A stretch of 64,000 nucleotides of DNA, taken from Caballeronia sordidicola. GTDB taxonomy: Bacteria; Pseudomonadota; Gammaproteobacteria; Burkholderiales; Burkholderiaceae. A program made the translations under genes and the position numbers. This document shows, piece after piece, positions 34,436 to 43,260 of the stretch. The stretch lies in NCBI RefSeq assembly GCF_000729995.1, contig NZ_JNFG01000011.1:248001-312000 (forward strand). The letters are read 5' to 3'. Every line of letters starts with the position of its first letter. The stretch's first letter is position 1. The notes under the pieces were generated by a model, which had not been told where the DNA came from, searched no databases, and saw only the letters and a program-made list of their open reading frames with translations.

Positions 34436-36292
34436 TCATCGGTCGTGCCCGGGAGGGTCTTGCGATGCCGCGCGCTCCTTCGACTGCTCCAGCGCCGCCG
34501 CGCGAGCCTCGCGCACGCGTGCCCATGACCGCGCCTGCAACTGATCCAGCATCCCCTCAAGGTTCGGACTGAAATTCAGCTCGCGTGCAGACTTCTTCAA
34601 CGAGCCGACCGTGCGCTCCAGCAGGTCACGCGCGCGATCCCATGGATAGGCTTTCGGCCTGCCTCCGTCGTATCCGATCTGCAATTCCGATCCGTTCAGG
34701 CGGGCGTTCTCATCCATCCACCGGAGCCGATCCGACACAAATTCCATCTGCTCTTTCGGATGGAAAACGACGCTGCGCGTTGCGACTTCCTGAATGAGGT
34801 AGTGCTCGGTGTTAAACACCTCGCCTTTGTATGGGCCGCCGTTCTCGCGCGGTGTTCCCATGCGCAACGGTGTGCCAAAGCGGTGCTCGGCCAGCGCCTT
34901 GACTTCGTTGGGCACATCTGCCGGAGCGAACAGCGGCTCGCCAATGGACGGGCGCGTCGCCAATGGCCGCGTTGCCGCAGCTGCAGGTGCATTAGCAGCC
35001 GGCGGCGATGCGGAAGACTCAGTCACTGCCTGCTCGGCTTCCGCTGACGCGTTCGTCGGCACGCGAGAGTCTGGCGGATCGGCCTGCTTCGGGGCGCCAC
35101 GCTTCGATGATGGGCGGCGCGAACCGCTCTCTGTGTCGTTCACCAGGGTTTCTTTCACACGGCTCATCATTTCCTCCTTCGGTTCGTCCAGTATTCCGTC
35201 GATTGCCATAATCACAGTCGGCTCCAGGCCTTCGACCGCCAGATCAACGTTTCTGAATGCGATGTCCCGAAGGCGATCGCGGACACGCGCCGGGCCGAAC
35301 AGCACCGCCATGTCGTTGAAATCCGTCGGGGGTTTGTCGTCAATCTGTGCACCGGTCGAGAACGCCGGCAGCGCCAGACGCGCGAGCGACTCTTGTGCTG
35401 CCTGTCGGGCCTTGGCTTCACCTGGCCCAAGATCCCCAAGGACCACCAGATCAGCATCGGGATATCGATCACGCACAATTCCAGCGACCTGAGGAAGCGT
35501 CCCACTCGACAGGGCTGCGAGCGCCACCCACCCGGTCGCGCGATGCGCAGACAGCACTGTCGCCATGCCTTCGCCGATCACAATGGGTGCGGTGGGTTCG
35601 CCATCGGTCGGGAAAGGCCCGGCGATCCAGTACCCGCCTCTCTTCACGCCGCCTGCCAGCGATGATTTACGCCCGTTTTCATCGATCAGTTCGAGCGTCG
35701 AGATCGCTTCGCCGATCCAGCACGGCACAAGCAGCACGCGTCCCATGAGCGGCTGCTCTTTGCTCGTCGGAACGTAACCCAGCAATACATGCAGTTCGAG
35801 CGCTTCCAACTCACGCAGTGACCGCGTCGGCTCGAGATGCTTGCGAATGAGATACGGGTGTTCCGGACCTACGGGTCGCGCCCACTGCCAGGTTTCCTGT
35901 GCCTCCCGGGCCACCGCTGCGTGCCGGGCCTGTTGCCGGGCTTCGTCGCGCACCCTGCGTTCGGGCACGTCAGGGCTCGGTGCGAGCGCTGTCGCCATCC
36001 TGTCGGGATAATGCGTGCGCTTCAGTTCGAAACCGTGCTGCCGAGCGAGCCAGAAGAGCGTTGCGAGCGTCTTGCCGCCCAACTCTTTTGCCGAACGCCA
36101 AGTGGTGCGCGCCGAGCGTTCGTTGTAGTTGCCGGCCGTGCGGCTCCACTCGTCCCAGATCTCGAAGCCGGCATCGCCGAATCCGTGCTTGAGCGCGAAC
36201 GCCATGTCGACCCACGTGTTGTAGTCATCCGCAGGAATGACGGACAATGCAGATCGCACGCGCGCGGTTTCATCCACATTGACCGTGCTCAT
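34436..36292 (-). CDS. PriCT_2/Toprim primase-like protein with KfrB-like C-terminus
   Basis: 618 residues. The first ~75 resemble the PriCT_2 domain of plasmid and phage primases (ALSVIPADDYNTWVDMAFALK). A Toprim-type core follows at about 215-330 with IVIGEGMATVLSAHR (acidic metal-binding Glu) and DLVVLGDLGPGEAKA plus DFND. A low-complexity hinge runs about 375-455, and a C-terminal ~100-residue domain (FAPADVPNEVKALAEHRFGT...GEVFNTEHYLIQEV) resembles KfrB-type domains of plasmids. It probably primes or processes transferred single-stranded DNA in the recipient. The start ATG overlaps the coupling-protein stop by four bases. Confidence 0.8.
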   Translation of the reverse strand: MSTVNVDETARVRSALSVIPADDYNTWVDMAFALKHGFGDAGFEIWDEWSRTAGNYNERSARTTWRSAKELGGKTLATLFWLARQHGFELKRTHYPDRMATALAPSPDVPERRVRDEARQQARHAAVAREAQETWQWARPVGPEHPYLIRKHLEPTRSLRELEALELHVLLGYVPTSKEQPLMGRVLLVPCWIGEAISTLELIDENGRKSSLAGGVKRGGYWIAGPFPTDGEPTAPIVIGEGMATVLSAHRATGWVALAALSSGTLPQVAGIVRDRYPDADLVVLGDLGPGEAKARQAAQESLARLALPAFSTGAQIDDKPPTDFNDMAVLFGPARVRDRLRDIAFRNVDLAVEGLEPTVIMAIDGILDEPKEEMMSRVKETLVNDTESGSRRPSSKRGAPKQADPPDSRVPTNASAEAEQAVTESSASPPAANAPAAAATRPLATRPSIGEPLFAPADVPNEVKALAEHRFGTPLRMGTPRENGGPYKGEVFNTEHYLIQEVATRSVVFHPKEQMEFVSDRLRWMDENARLNGSELQIGYDGGRPKAYPWDRARDLLERTVGSLKKSARELNFSPNLEGMLDQLQARSWARVREARAAALEQSKERAASQDPPGHDR

Positions 36293-38025
36293 GGCCGGCC
36301 TCCCTGGATGGGGACAGCATTCGATTCTGCAACCGGCACGCGTCCACGCTTCGCACGCGCGTATTTAGCCGGCACCAGTTCCGCCACATCGAGATCCGCC
36401 ACGGACAGCCGGCGCGTCGCGCGCGCCACGCGCTCCGCCGACACGCCAAGCAGCATGAAATGCCGCTCGACATAAGCCACGGCCTCCTCTTCGCTCAGGT
36501 CAGAATGCCTTTGCGGTAGATCGCGCGGGTCCCATGCTTGCAACACTTCTAGATAGTCAGCCGGCAAACGGATGAGACCGACTTCTTCCGAATCGATCTC
36601 ATCGTGCTGCACCTCGCGCAGCCGCCGTTCGGCCTGAGCAATGAAGCGCGCGAGGTTCATCGCAGGCACTGACGGCGCGACCGATACACGCGAGGCAAAC
36701 ATGGGATCGCGCCAGTAGCAAATCCGGTCTGCGAGTATTGGCTTGGTGTTCTCCAGCACGATGATTTCCTTGTCGCGGCCGAGCTCCTTCAACTCCTGCG
36801 GCAACAGCAAAGGCCGGCGTTGCTCGGACACGCTCTCGCTTGATCCACCTCGTCCGCCGAAGATCCCGCTCGACCGGCTCACGCTACGAGACTGATCGGT
36901 GAAGGTACCGAGCATCTCGGAATAGTCGTTCGCGTCCTTCTGCTCGCGCGGCGCATAGAGAATCTGCATCGAGTGGTTCGTGAGAAACGTGCGCGCATCG
37001 GCCCGACCGTACACGGATTCGAGCTGTGCCACCGATTGCACGACGGACAGCAGCCGCAGGTTATAGCCCGCCATGTAGGCGACCGAGCGCGCGATGATGT
37101 GGATCTTGCCGATCGCCGTCATCTCGTCGAGCAGCAGCAGGCACTGGAACCGGAGCGCGGAATCCGCCTCGGGCAATTGCTTCGTGTTGAGATTGACGAG
37201 CTGCGAGAACAGGAGATTTACCAGCAGCGCGGCCTCGGACAGATGGTCCGGTGTGATCCCGATGTAGACCGACATGCGGCGGCGACGCACATCGCGCAAG
37301 TCGAAGTCGTTGGCGCTCGTCGCCGCATCGACGATCGGGTTCGCCCATATCGTGAGCGGCGCGTGAAATGTCGCGAGGATGCTCGCGAGCACCTTGTCGT
37401 CGTTTGACAGGAAGCGGTTCAGTGCGTCGACGCACGGCCCGGTCAGCAGCTCCCGGTGCTGGACGAGCGCTCGCTGCAAATAAGTCTTGATCGGCATACC
37501 GTTGCCTGACGACTGCCGTAGCACTTCACCCATCGTGACCGGATAATCGGGGACCGGCGCGCCCTTTCCTGTCCGCCTCGCATCGTGCCATTCGCACAGC
37601 AACAGCACGATGCCGAGAAACAGGTTGCGCGCCTGGTCCTTCCAGAAGTCGTCGTGCCCACCTGGCGGATACAGGGCATAACCGATCGCGAGGATGTCGC
37701 CCACACGGAACAGTCCATCCGAGATCGACGATAGCGGGTTGTAGCGATGCGTGCGACCGTCCTCCGCGAACGGATCGAACAGGTACACGTCCTGCCCGTG
37801 GGCGCGCCTGAATCCTGCGGTCAGCGCATAGTTTTCGCGCTTGATGTCGAGCACCACGACAGAATCGGGGTAGCTCAACAGGTTCGGGATCACGATGCCG
37901 ACGCCCTTGCCCGAGCGCGCGGGCGCGGCGAGCAGCACGAACTGCTGACCGGCAAAGCGCAGATAACGACCTCGCCACACGCCTACCACGATGGCGGGAG
38001 TGTCCATGTTCATCTGCGCGTTCAT
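36289..38025 (-). CDS. virD4: Type IV coupling protein VirD4/TraG, ATPase part
   Basis: 578 residues. It is the hexameric ATPase that brings the relaxosome to the transfer channel. Walker A is APARSGKGVG at about residues 34-43 and a Walker B-like LLLLDEMTAIGKI lies near 302-314. The family's characteristic QSVAQLESVYG is near 344-354. The N-terminal transmembrane part expected in VirD4 is missing from this frame; it is encoded by the overlapping upstream gene at 38022-38423. The start ATG and the upstream stop share ATGA. It is followed by the primase-like gene with another four-base overlap. Confidence 0.9.
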   Translation of the reverse strand: MNAQMNMDTPAIVVGVWRGRYLRFAGQQFVLLAAPARSGKGVGIVIPNLLSYPDSVVVLDIKRENYALTAGFRRAHGQDVYLFDPFAEDGRTHRYNPLSSISDGLFRVGDILAIGYALYPPGGHDDFWKDQARNLFLGIVLLLCEWHDARRTGKGAPVPDYPVTMGEVLRQSSGNGMPIKTYLQRALVQHRELLTGPCVDALNRFLSNDDKVLASILATFHAPLTIWANPIVDAATSANDFDLRDVRRRRMSVYIGITPDHLSEAALLVNLLFSQLVNLNTKQLPEADSALRFQCLLLLDEMTAIGKIHIIARSVAYMAGYNLRLLSVVQSVAQLESVYGRADARTFLTNHSMQILYAPREQKDANDYSEMLGTFTDQSRSVSRSSGIFGGRGGSSESVSEQRRPLLLPQELKELGRDKEIIVLENTKPILADRICYWRDPMFASRVSVAPSVPAMNLARFIAQAERRLREVQHDEIDSEEVGLIRLPADYLEVLQAWDPRDLPQRHSDLSEEEAVAYVERHFMLLGVSAERVARATRRLSVADLDVAELVPAKYARAKRGRVPVAESNAVPIQGGRP

Positions 38026-38423
38026 AGCAACCCCGCCGCGCGGATTTCAGCTTCGCTGGCAAACCGGGCACTGCCGTAGAGGCGCCGCCGCCCGGTACTC
38101 GTCACCAGCGAATACAGCCCCATCCCAGGGCCACCTACTGCGACGAGTGCGCCCAACAGCGCCGCGCCTGTCAAACGCCGGCCATCATTTAACATCCGGC
38201 CGTCATGCCAGGCGAGCAACGCATCGGGCCAGCCCCACAGTCCTGCGCGAAGTGGATTCACCCGTAGGCTGGCATACAGGAAGAAGGACGCGAGCCACAG
38301 CGACGCCAGCAGGGCTCCGGCGAGAAACGCCAGCGCAGCAATCGTGATTACGGCGGTCCGCACGTGATGCCCAACGGCATTGGCAGCTTCGGGATGAGTC
38401 AGGGAAAGACGGTTTTTGCCCAT
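38022..38423 (-). CDS. VirD4 N-terminal membrane segment encoded separately
   Basis: 133 residues with two membrane helices (about 23-53 and 86-108), ending GRRRLYGSARFASEAEIRAAGLL. That ending is the standard junction of VirD4/TraG proteins, where GSARWA...EIR..GLL is normally followed in the same chain by the strand leading to Walker A. Here a TGA follows, overlapping the ATG of the ATPase gene (ATGA). A single -1 slip at this point would join the two parts. Either the protein works as two chains, or ribosomes reinitiate or slip, or this is a fixed frameshift. Confidence 0.85.
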   Translation of the reverse strand: MGKNRLSLTHPEAANAVGHHVRTAVITIAALAFLAGALLASLWLASFFLYASLRVNPLRAGLWGWPDALLAWHDGRMLNDGRRLTGAALLGALVAVGGPGMGLYSLVTSTGRRRLYGSARFASEAEIRAAGLL

Positions 38424-38430
38424 ACGGCCC

Positions 38431-39549
38431 TCACACGAATGTCGTGCGGGCCTTGCCCACCGGATCGAACCAGACTTCCGTCATGCTCCAGCGCTTGGCC
38501 GTCTGCTCACCCGCTTCGTCGTAGACGGCATGCGCCTCCATGTGCGCCACCACATCTATGGTCAGAAAGAGCAGGCGCTTCAACGCCGCATCGTCGTAAG
38601 CTGCAGCTTCAGGGTGCTCTTTTGCCATCAGCGCAAAGCGCTCGATCGCGACCGTGGCACTTGATGCGTGATAGCTCGTGATCGAGCCCGAGTGTCCCGT
38701 TGTCAGAAGCTTCAGGAAATCGTAGGCCTCAGCGCCACGCAGTTCGGCGAGCAGCACCCGGTCGGGTCGCATACGCATCGTGCTCGCGATCAAGTCGGCC
38801 GGTGTCACGCACGCTTGGCCGTGACCTCCCTTGCTGTACAGCAGATGAACGCAGTTCTCGATGTGCCGGATGAACAACTCACGCACATCCTCGATCGTCA
38901 CGATTCGCTCGGTCGCCGGGATCGACCGGCACAGGGTCTTCATGAAACTGGTCTTGCCGGACCCCGTATTGCCGACGATCGCGATGTTGAGCCGCCCTGT
39001 TACGGCAAGCTCAAAGAACGCGCCCCAATCGCGCGCTTCCAGACAGTGGACCCGCTTGCGATCAGCAGGGCGCAGCATGGGCAATGCCGCGTCGAGCCCA
39101 TCCGGGCGATGCCAGACCGTATCGTCGAAGAGCCCCTCGTCCCGGTACGCGTCGAGCGTTTTCTCGCGTGCGGACGGCCGGCGGATAGTGACCGATACCG
39201 TGCGCGGCGGTACGACTGGCGGCACCACGATCTGGATACGAGCATCACCCGGTAGCAATGCGGAAAGGACGGGATGTTGCGCCGAGACTTCCTGGTTCGT
39301 GAGCGTCGCGACGGCCACCGCAAACGACATCAAGCGCTCGTAATCGAGATCGGTGTAGTCGTAGCCATGCCAGCCGCGATGCGATTCGGTCAGCACGCGC
39401 TGTGGCCGGTTGATGACAAGTTCGGTAACGCCGGCGTCTTCCAGCAATCGCGCAAACGGCCGCATCAGCTCCAGCACGGATGCATCGTCGGGAAGCCGAG
39501 CCAGCACCGCGTCTCTCGACTGATCCTGCATGTCAGTACGGGCGATCAT
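38431..39549 (-). CDS. virB11: T4SS ATPase VirB11
   Basis: 372 residues, hexameric traffic ATPase at the cytoplasmic base of the type IV secretion channel. Walker A IVGNTGSGKTSFMK lies near 182-195, with the Asp box TIEDVRELF and His box HGQACVTPADLIASTMRMRPDRVLLAELRG following in the usual order. The N-terminal domain (about 1-140) has the typical VINRPQRVLTE strand. The length is normal. The start overlaps the VirB10 stop by four bases. Confidence 0.93.
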   Translation of the reverse strand: MIARTDMQDQSRDAVLARLPDDASVLELMRPFARLLEDAGVTELVINRPQRVLTESHRGWHGYDYTDLDYERLMSFAVAVATLTNQEVSAQHPVLSALLPGDARIQIVVPPVVPPRTVSVTIRRPSAREKTLDAYRDEGLFDDTVWHRPDGLDAALPMLRPADRKRVHCLEARDWGAFFELAVTGRLNIAIVGNTGSGKTSFMKTLCRSIPATERIVTIEDVRELFIRHIENCVHLLYSKGGHGQACVTPADLIASTMRMRPDRVLLAELRGAEAYDFLKLLTTGHSGSITSYHASSATVAIERFALMAKEHPEAAAYDDAALKRLLFLTIDVVAHMEAHAVYDEAGEQTAKRWSMTEVWFDPVGKARTTFV

Positions 39550-40811
39550 CGCGCACCCTCCGGCTGCAGCGCATAGACCGATCCGAAATCGAGATCCCGC
39601 GCCACAACGATCGTGAATTCGGCGCCCTGATTTTGTGTCAGCGTCGGCGGGATGTTGATCGTGCTGTCGAGCACCCGCGTGGCCATGTCGTTGCCCTGCT
39701 GCTGCGTGTTCTCGTAGACGACAGAGCCATTGCTGTTTCCACCGCGCGTCGCCAGATAGCCGATGGCGTCCTGGGTCACGCCGAGCAGCATTGCCGCCCC
39801 GAAACGCGCGCCCCAGTGGTTGTCCACGTAGCCGTTGATCCCCATGCGACCAAGTGCATCGGCTGCCGGCGAATCGATCTCGACGGTCACACCATGCGGC
39901 GTCTCAATCCGTGCCGTCAGAATGAAGGTCCGTTTCTGCCCCGGCGAGACGTTCGTCCGGTACTGGCTATTAATTTGCGAGCCCCGTTCAATCAGCACCA
40001 CGCGGCCGTCGTCGGAGTAGACATTCTTCGTCACGGTGCAGGTAGACAGTCCCGCTTCGGTTGAATCGAAAGCGGTGTCGCCTGCGCAGTCAATCTTGGC
40101 TCCCTGCGCGAGGACCAAGCTGCGGTTGCCGAGCGTACCCGCCCGGACTCGCGGCGTGGAAATTGGCGTCAACGCCTGGGCGAGTGTTCCCGGTCCACCC
40201 TGTCCGGCTGTGCTGATCGGGCGGCCCGAGACGATTGCCGGTACAGACGTAGCACCTCCCGTGACACCATCCGAAACACCTTCCGACACCAACGCGCCGG
40301 GTTCGTTCGGCACGCTCCCCGCATGGCCGCCCGCTCCGGACGTGCTACCTGTCGCAAGCAGCGGCGCATCGTAGTAGCTGCGCGCAGATATTGGATGCGC
40401 AACCGTTGCAGGCGATCGGACCACGGTCGGCACCTGCCTCGGTTCTGACGTCGGGACAGGTGCACTCGCCACGAGCGATGCGGATGCCGCACTCGCTGCG
40501 ACCGGACCATCCCTGAACACCCGGCCCTGTGCCGGCGTCTGCGCCATCGCATCCCGACGAGATTTGTTTTCTGCATCATGACGGGCTAGGAACGCATGGA
40601 TCGTCCAGATCGCACCGCCGCCCGCTAGGAGGATGACGACGAGGGGTGTCAGCCACCAGGCCCGCGGGCGCGTCCTCCGGTACTGTCCGAGAGCCGGCAT
40701 GCCACGATCTGTGAGCACCTCGGACGAGCTAGCGGAATCCCGGTCGTGCCCAGCCTGACTACGGTCGCTGGAATCATCCGGCTCGATCGTGTTGCGGGTA
40801 TCGTTATTCAT
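39546..40811 (-). CDS. virB10: T4SS core protein VirB10
   Basis: 421 residues. It has a cytoplasmic N-terminus, one membrane helix near residues 51-68 (WWLTPLVVILLAGGGAIW), a Pro/Ser/Thr-rich periplasmic linker (about 95-205), and the C-terminal TrbI/VirB10 beta-barrel. In that barrel KIDCAGDTAFDSTEAG, ERGSQINSQYRT and IDSPAADALGRMGINGYVDNHWG are family signatures. It links inner-membrane energy to the outer-membrane pore. It overlaps VirB9 upstream and VirB11 downstream. Confidence 0.93.
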   Translation of the reverse strand: MNNDTRNTIEPDDSSDRSQAGHDRDSASSSEVLTDRGMPALGQYRRTRPRAWWLTPLVVILLAGGGAIWTIHAFLARHDAENKSRRDAMAQTPAQGRVFRDGPVAASAASASLVASAPVPTSEPRQVPTVVRSPATVAHPISARSYYDAPLLATGSTSGAGGHAGSVPNEPGALVSEGVSDGVTGGATSVPAIVSGRPISTAGQGGPGTLAQALTPISTPRVRAGTLGNRSLVLAQGAKIDCAGDTAFDSTEAGLSTCTVTKNVYSDDGRVVLIERGSQINSQYRTNVSPGQKRTFILTARIETPHGVTVEIDSPAADALGRMGINGYVDNHWGARFGAAMLLGVTQDAIGYLATRGGNSNGSVVYENTQQQGNDMATRVLDSTINIPPTLTQNQGAEFTIVVARDLDFGSVYALQPEGAR

Positions 40812-41634
40812 CGCCGTGACCCCGCAAGACTCGCTTCACACCCACGACCGTCGTACCGTCATGCGGTGGTACGCCGTCCATGTCGTACGCGTCGTTCCAG
40901 ATACCGACGACCTCGTCACCGAGACGCAGCACGAACCGCTTAGCCACCTCGTGGACCACGATCGTGTCGTCCTCCATGTGCCGGTCGACCACGCTTTCGG
41001 TGTCGTCATCCGCGACTCGAAAGATTGCGGGAACGCGCCGATTGTTCGGGATGCGGATATAGGTGAACCGTCCGTCGTCCCACGCCGCCGTAGGCGCGAT
41101 GTCGTCGGAATGCAACATCGCCTGCATCGAATACCGGGTGTTGCGCACCACGGGCGGCTCGCCCACGCGCCGCGCGACAATTTCAGCATCCGTTTCGGCG
41201 TGCGCCTTCGCTTTCACCTCGTCCGGGTACACGAACGTCACGCGATACATCTCGTCGCCGGCACCGAACTTCGCCTTCACGGGCAGCACCAACAGATCGA
41301 AACTGTAGCTGCGTTTGTCGGTGCGTATCTCGAGATTCGAGTCGTGGGCGGCGAGTTGTGGCTTCAGGTACACGTCGTGGTCGCCCTTGTTCGCCACCAC
41401 TTGCCAGCCGTCGCGATCACCGGGCGCCACGACCTGGATCTGCTCATGCGGATCGAGCGCAATATGGGTGGCAAAGCCACGCTGAGCCTGGATACGCACG
41501 ACAGCATCGGGTGCATACACTATCTGTCGGACGCGCGAATCGTCGGACCAGCCTGGCAAGTCATAGGCACGAGCAACGGGGCTCGTAATCATTAGCCCGA
41601 CGAGCCAGAGCACTATCAGAGAAAGCGGTTTCAT
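40804..41634 (-). CDS. virB9: T4SS outer-membrane complex protein VirB9
   Basis: 276 residues with a signal peptide (about 1-23, ending ARA). An N-terminal beta domain with the family pattern DSRVRQIVYAPDAVVRIQAQ and a C-terminal domain with TAAWDDGRFTYIRIPNNRRVPAIF follow. Both are hallmarks of VirB9/TrbG, which forms the outer-membrane ring with VirB7 and VirB10. The length is normal. Its stop overlaps the VirB10 start by eight bases and its start overlaps the VirB8 stop by four. Confidence 0.93.
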   Translation of the reverse strand: MKPLSLIVLWLVGLMITSPVARAYDLPGWSDDSRVRQIVYAPDAVVRIQAQRGFATHIALDPHEQIQVVAPGDRDGWQVVANKGDHDVYLKPQLAAHDSNLEIRTDKRSYSFDLLVLPVKAKFGAGDEMYRVTFVYPDEVKAKAHAETDAEIVARRVGEPPVVRNTRYSMQAMLHSDDIAPTAAWDDGRFTYIRIPNNRRVPAIFRVADDDTESVVDRHMEDDTIVVHEVAKRFVLRLGDEVVGIWNDAYDMDGVPPHDGTTVVGVKRVLRGHGDE

Positions 41635-42335
41635 GGTGTACCTCCCGCAGCCGCGGACGAGGCCGGTGGCGTGTATTCGGAATCGCGGCTATAGGCCGTT
41701 ACCTTGAAGCCGAACGGGTTTGCAACGGCAACGCTTTCGCGAGTAAAGACTGGCGGCCGGTAGGTGTACGCGAGCGTGATCACGAAGCGCTGCGGGGGCT
41801 CCGCATTCGCGAGGCCGTTCTTGAACGTCGTGCGCTCGATGTGCACGATTGCACGACCCGGTTCGTCGGGCGGCAGCGTGGTTGAGATAATCCGCACGCG
41901 CCGCTCAGTGGTTGGCCCGATCTGCCGGTCCAGCGCATCCGGGCCGCTATAGACGCCACGGTAGTCGCGCGCCACCACGTCATCGCTCATGGCCAGCACG
42001 CTGTCGTAATCCATCTGCAGCAGGCCCCAGTCGTAGCGCTCGCGGGTGCGCACGTATGCCTCGACCCAGTGCTTGTCCTGGATCTCCTTCGTATGGACGT
42101 GGCGCGCGTCGAGCACATCGATCACCTGCGATTCGCCCGTCAGCCGATCAACCTCGATCGGTAACGGCACAACCCGGTAGAACGGCACCATGACGGCAAG
42201 TGCCATGACACTCAATACCGCCACGCCGGCCGCGCCGTAAGCGACATGCCAGGCTCGGCGCTCAGAGCGCTCCTGCAGGTGCGTGAGGGACGCCTCGATG
42301 TCGAGGACGCGCCCGTAGTCGTCGGGCGGGCTCAT
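41631..42335 (-). CDS. virB8: T4SS inner-membrane assembly factor VirB8
   Basis: 234 residues. A cytoplasmic N-terminus (about 1-33), one membrane helix (about 34-54, GVAVLSVMALAVMVPFY) and a periplasmic NTF2-like domain with WVEAYVRTRERYDWGLLQMDYD typical of VirB8/TrbF. It nucleates the transfer channel. It overlaps VirB7 upstream and VirB9 downstream by four bases each. Confidence 0.92.
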   Translation of the reverse strand: MSPPDDYGRVLDIEASLTHLQERSERRAWHVAYGAAGVAVLSVMALAVMVPFYRVVPLPIEVDRLTGESQVIDVLDARHVHTKEIQDKHWVEAYVRTRERYDWGLLQMDYDSVLAMSDDVVARDYRGVYSGPDALDRQIGPTTERRVRIISTTLPPDEPGRAIVHIERTTFKNGLANAEPPQRFVITLAYTYRPPVFTRESVAVANPFGFKVTAYSRDSEYTPPASSAAAGGTP

Positions 42336-42538
42336 CGTCCACCTCCGTGGGCCGGTGCGTCAGGCAAGGCTGGCGAAACGGAGGACGCCGGAACCGGTGG
42401 CACGCGGTTGACGCGCACGCTGTTGACGGGCATCCGATGGGATCCGTCCGGCAGGGCGGGCTTCGGTGGTCCCGAAGAGCATCCACTCGTAAAGATAACG
42501 AAATTTATTGCGAGAAATACAGATGGGAATTTGCGCAT
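42332..42538 (-). CDS. VirB7-like lipoprotein
   Basis: 68 residues with a type II signal peptide and lipobox TSGC (Cys near residue 20). The remainder is short and Pro/Val-rich, as expected for the VirB7 lipoprotein that plugs onto VirB9. Sequence identity within this family is always low, so the assignment rests on size, lipobox and position between VirB5 and VirB8. Its stop overlaps VirB8. Confidence 0.8.
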   Translation of the reverse strand: MRKFPSVFLAINFVIFTSGCSSGPPKPALPDGSHRMPVNSVRVNRVPPVPASSVSPALPDAPAHGGGR

Positions 42539-42548
42539 GATCGTATCC

Positions 42549-43244
42549 TCAGTTACCGAACGAGGCCGGTACCATCTTGTCCTGCAACCGGGTGGTGTTC
42601 CCTGCCCGGCTCAGCACTAGTTCGCTTTGCTGCTCGGCGACGAGCCTGTCTTCCGTCTCGGCCAACATCCGGAAAAGCTGCAGCTTCGTCATCTCGTTGC
42701 CCACCGTCGTGGATTCGCTTTGGATGCGCGCCTGCAGTTCAGCCACACCTTTTGGATCCTGCGTGACGTCGATCTGCTGCATCAGGCTCTGAATTTGGTT
42801 CAGCTCCTGCAACTCGGTCTGATACGCCTGCATGCCGAACGCCTTGTCCTGGAACGGCTTGTTCAGCGCACGCTGGCACACCTGCTGGTCGATGCCGGCC
42901 TGGTCTGCGCAGTTGTAGATCTCGCTCGCCGAACGCAGCGCCTGGGCGCCGCCCGTGAGCCCGGCGTAACCTCCTTTCTGTACCGCCGTGTAGACACTCT
43001 GCCAGTTCGACGGCAGCGAGTTCGCGACCACCGGATTGGTCAGTAGCGCACCGAAACCGCGCGTGCCGACCGTGGACTGGTAGATCTGGATCTCCTGCTG
43101 AACCTGCTGCTCAAGCTGCGCCACCGTCGCAATCGCCTGGATCACGTTCTGTGCGTCGAATACTGGGATGCCCTGGGCGTGGCCAACAGAGGAAAGCACT
43201 GCCCCCGCGATTGCCGCACCGGCTACCTTGAATCGTCCTGTCAT
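42549..43244 (-). CDS. virB5: T4SS pilus-tip protein VirB5/TrbJ
   Basis: 231 residues from ATG 43244, chosen because GAGGTGA precedes it and because it gives a clear signal peptide ending SVGHAQG. The mature part is helical with QVIQ/QLEQQVQQEIQIYQ and MLAETEDRLVAEQQSE stretches, typical of VirB5/TrbJ minor pilin. It follows VirB6 here, whereas in several plasmids VirB5 precedes VirB6. It lies 17 bases after the VirB6 stop. Confidence 0.85.
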   Translation of the reverse strand: MTGRFKVAGAAIAGAVLSSVGHAQGIPVFDAQNVIQAIATVAQLEQQVQQEIQIYQSTVGTRGFGALLTNPVVANSLPSNWQSVYTAVQKGGYAGLTGGAQALRSASEIYNCADQAGIDQQVCQRALNKPFQDKAFGMQAYQTELQELNQIQSLMQQIDVTQDPKGVAELQARIQSESTTVGNEMTKLQLFRMLAETEDRLVAEQQSELVLSRAGNTTRLQDKMVPASFGN

Positions 43245-43260
43245 GATCGTCACCTCACAC

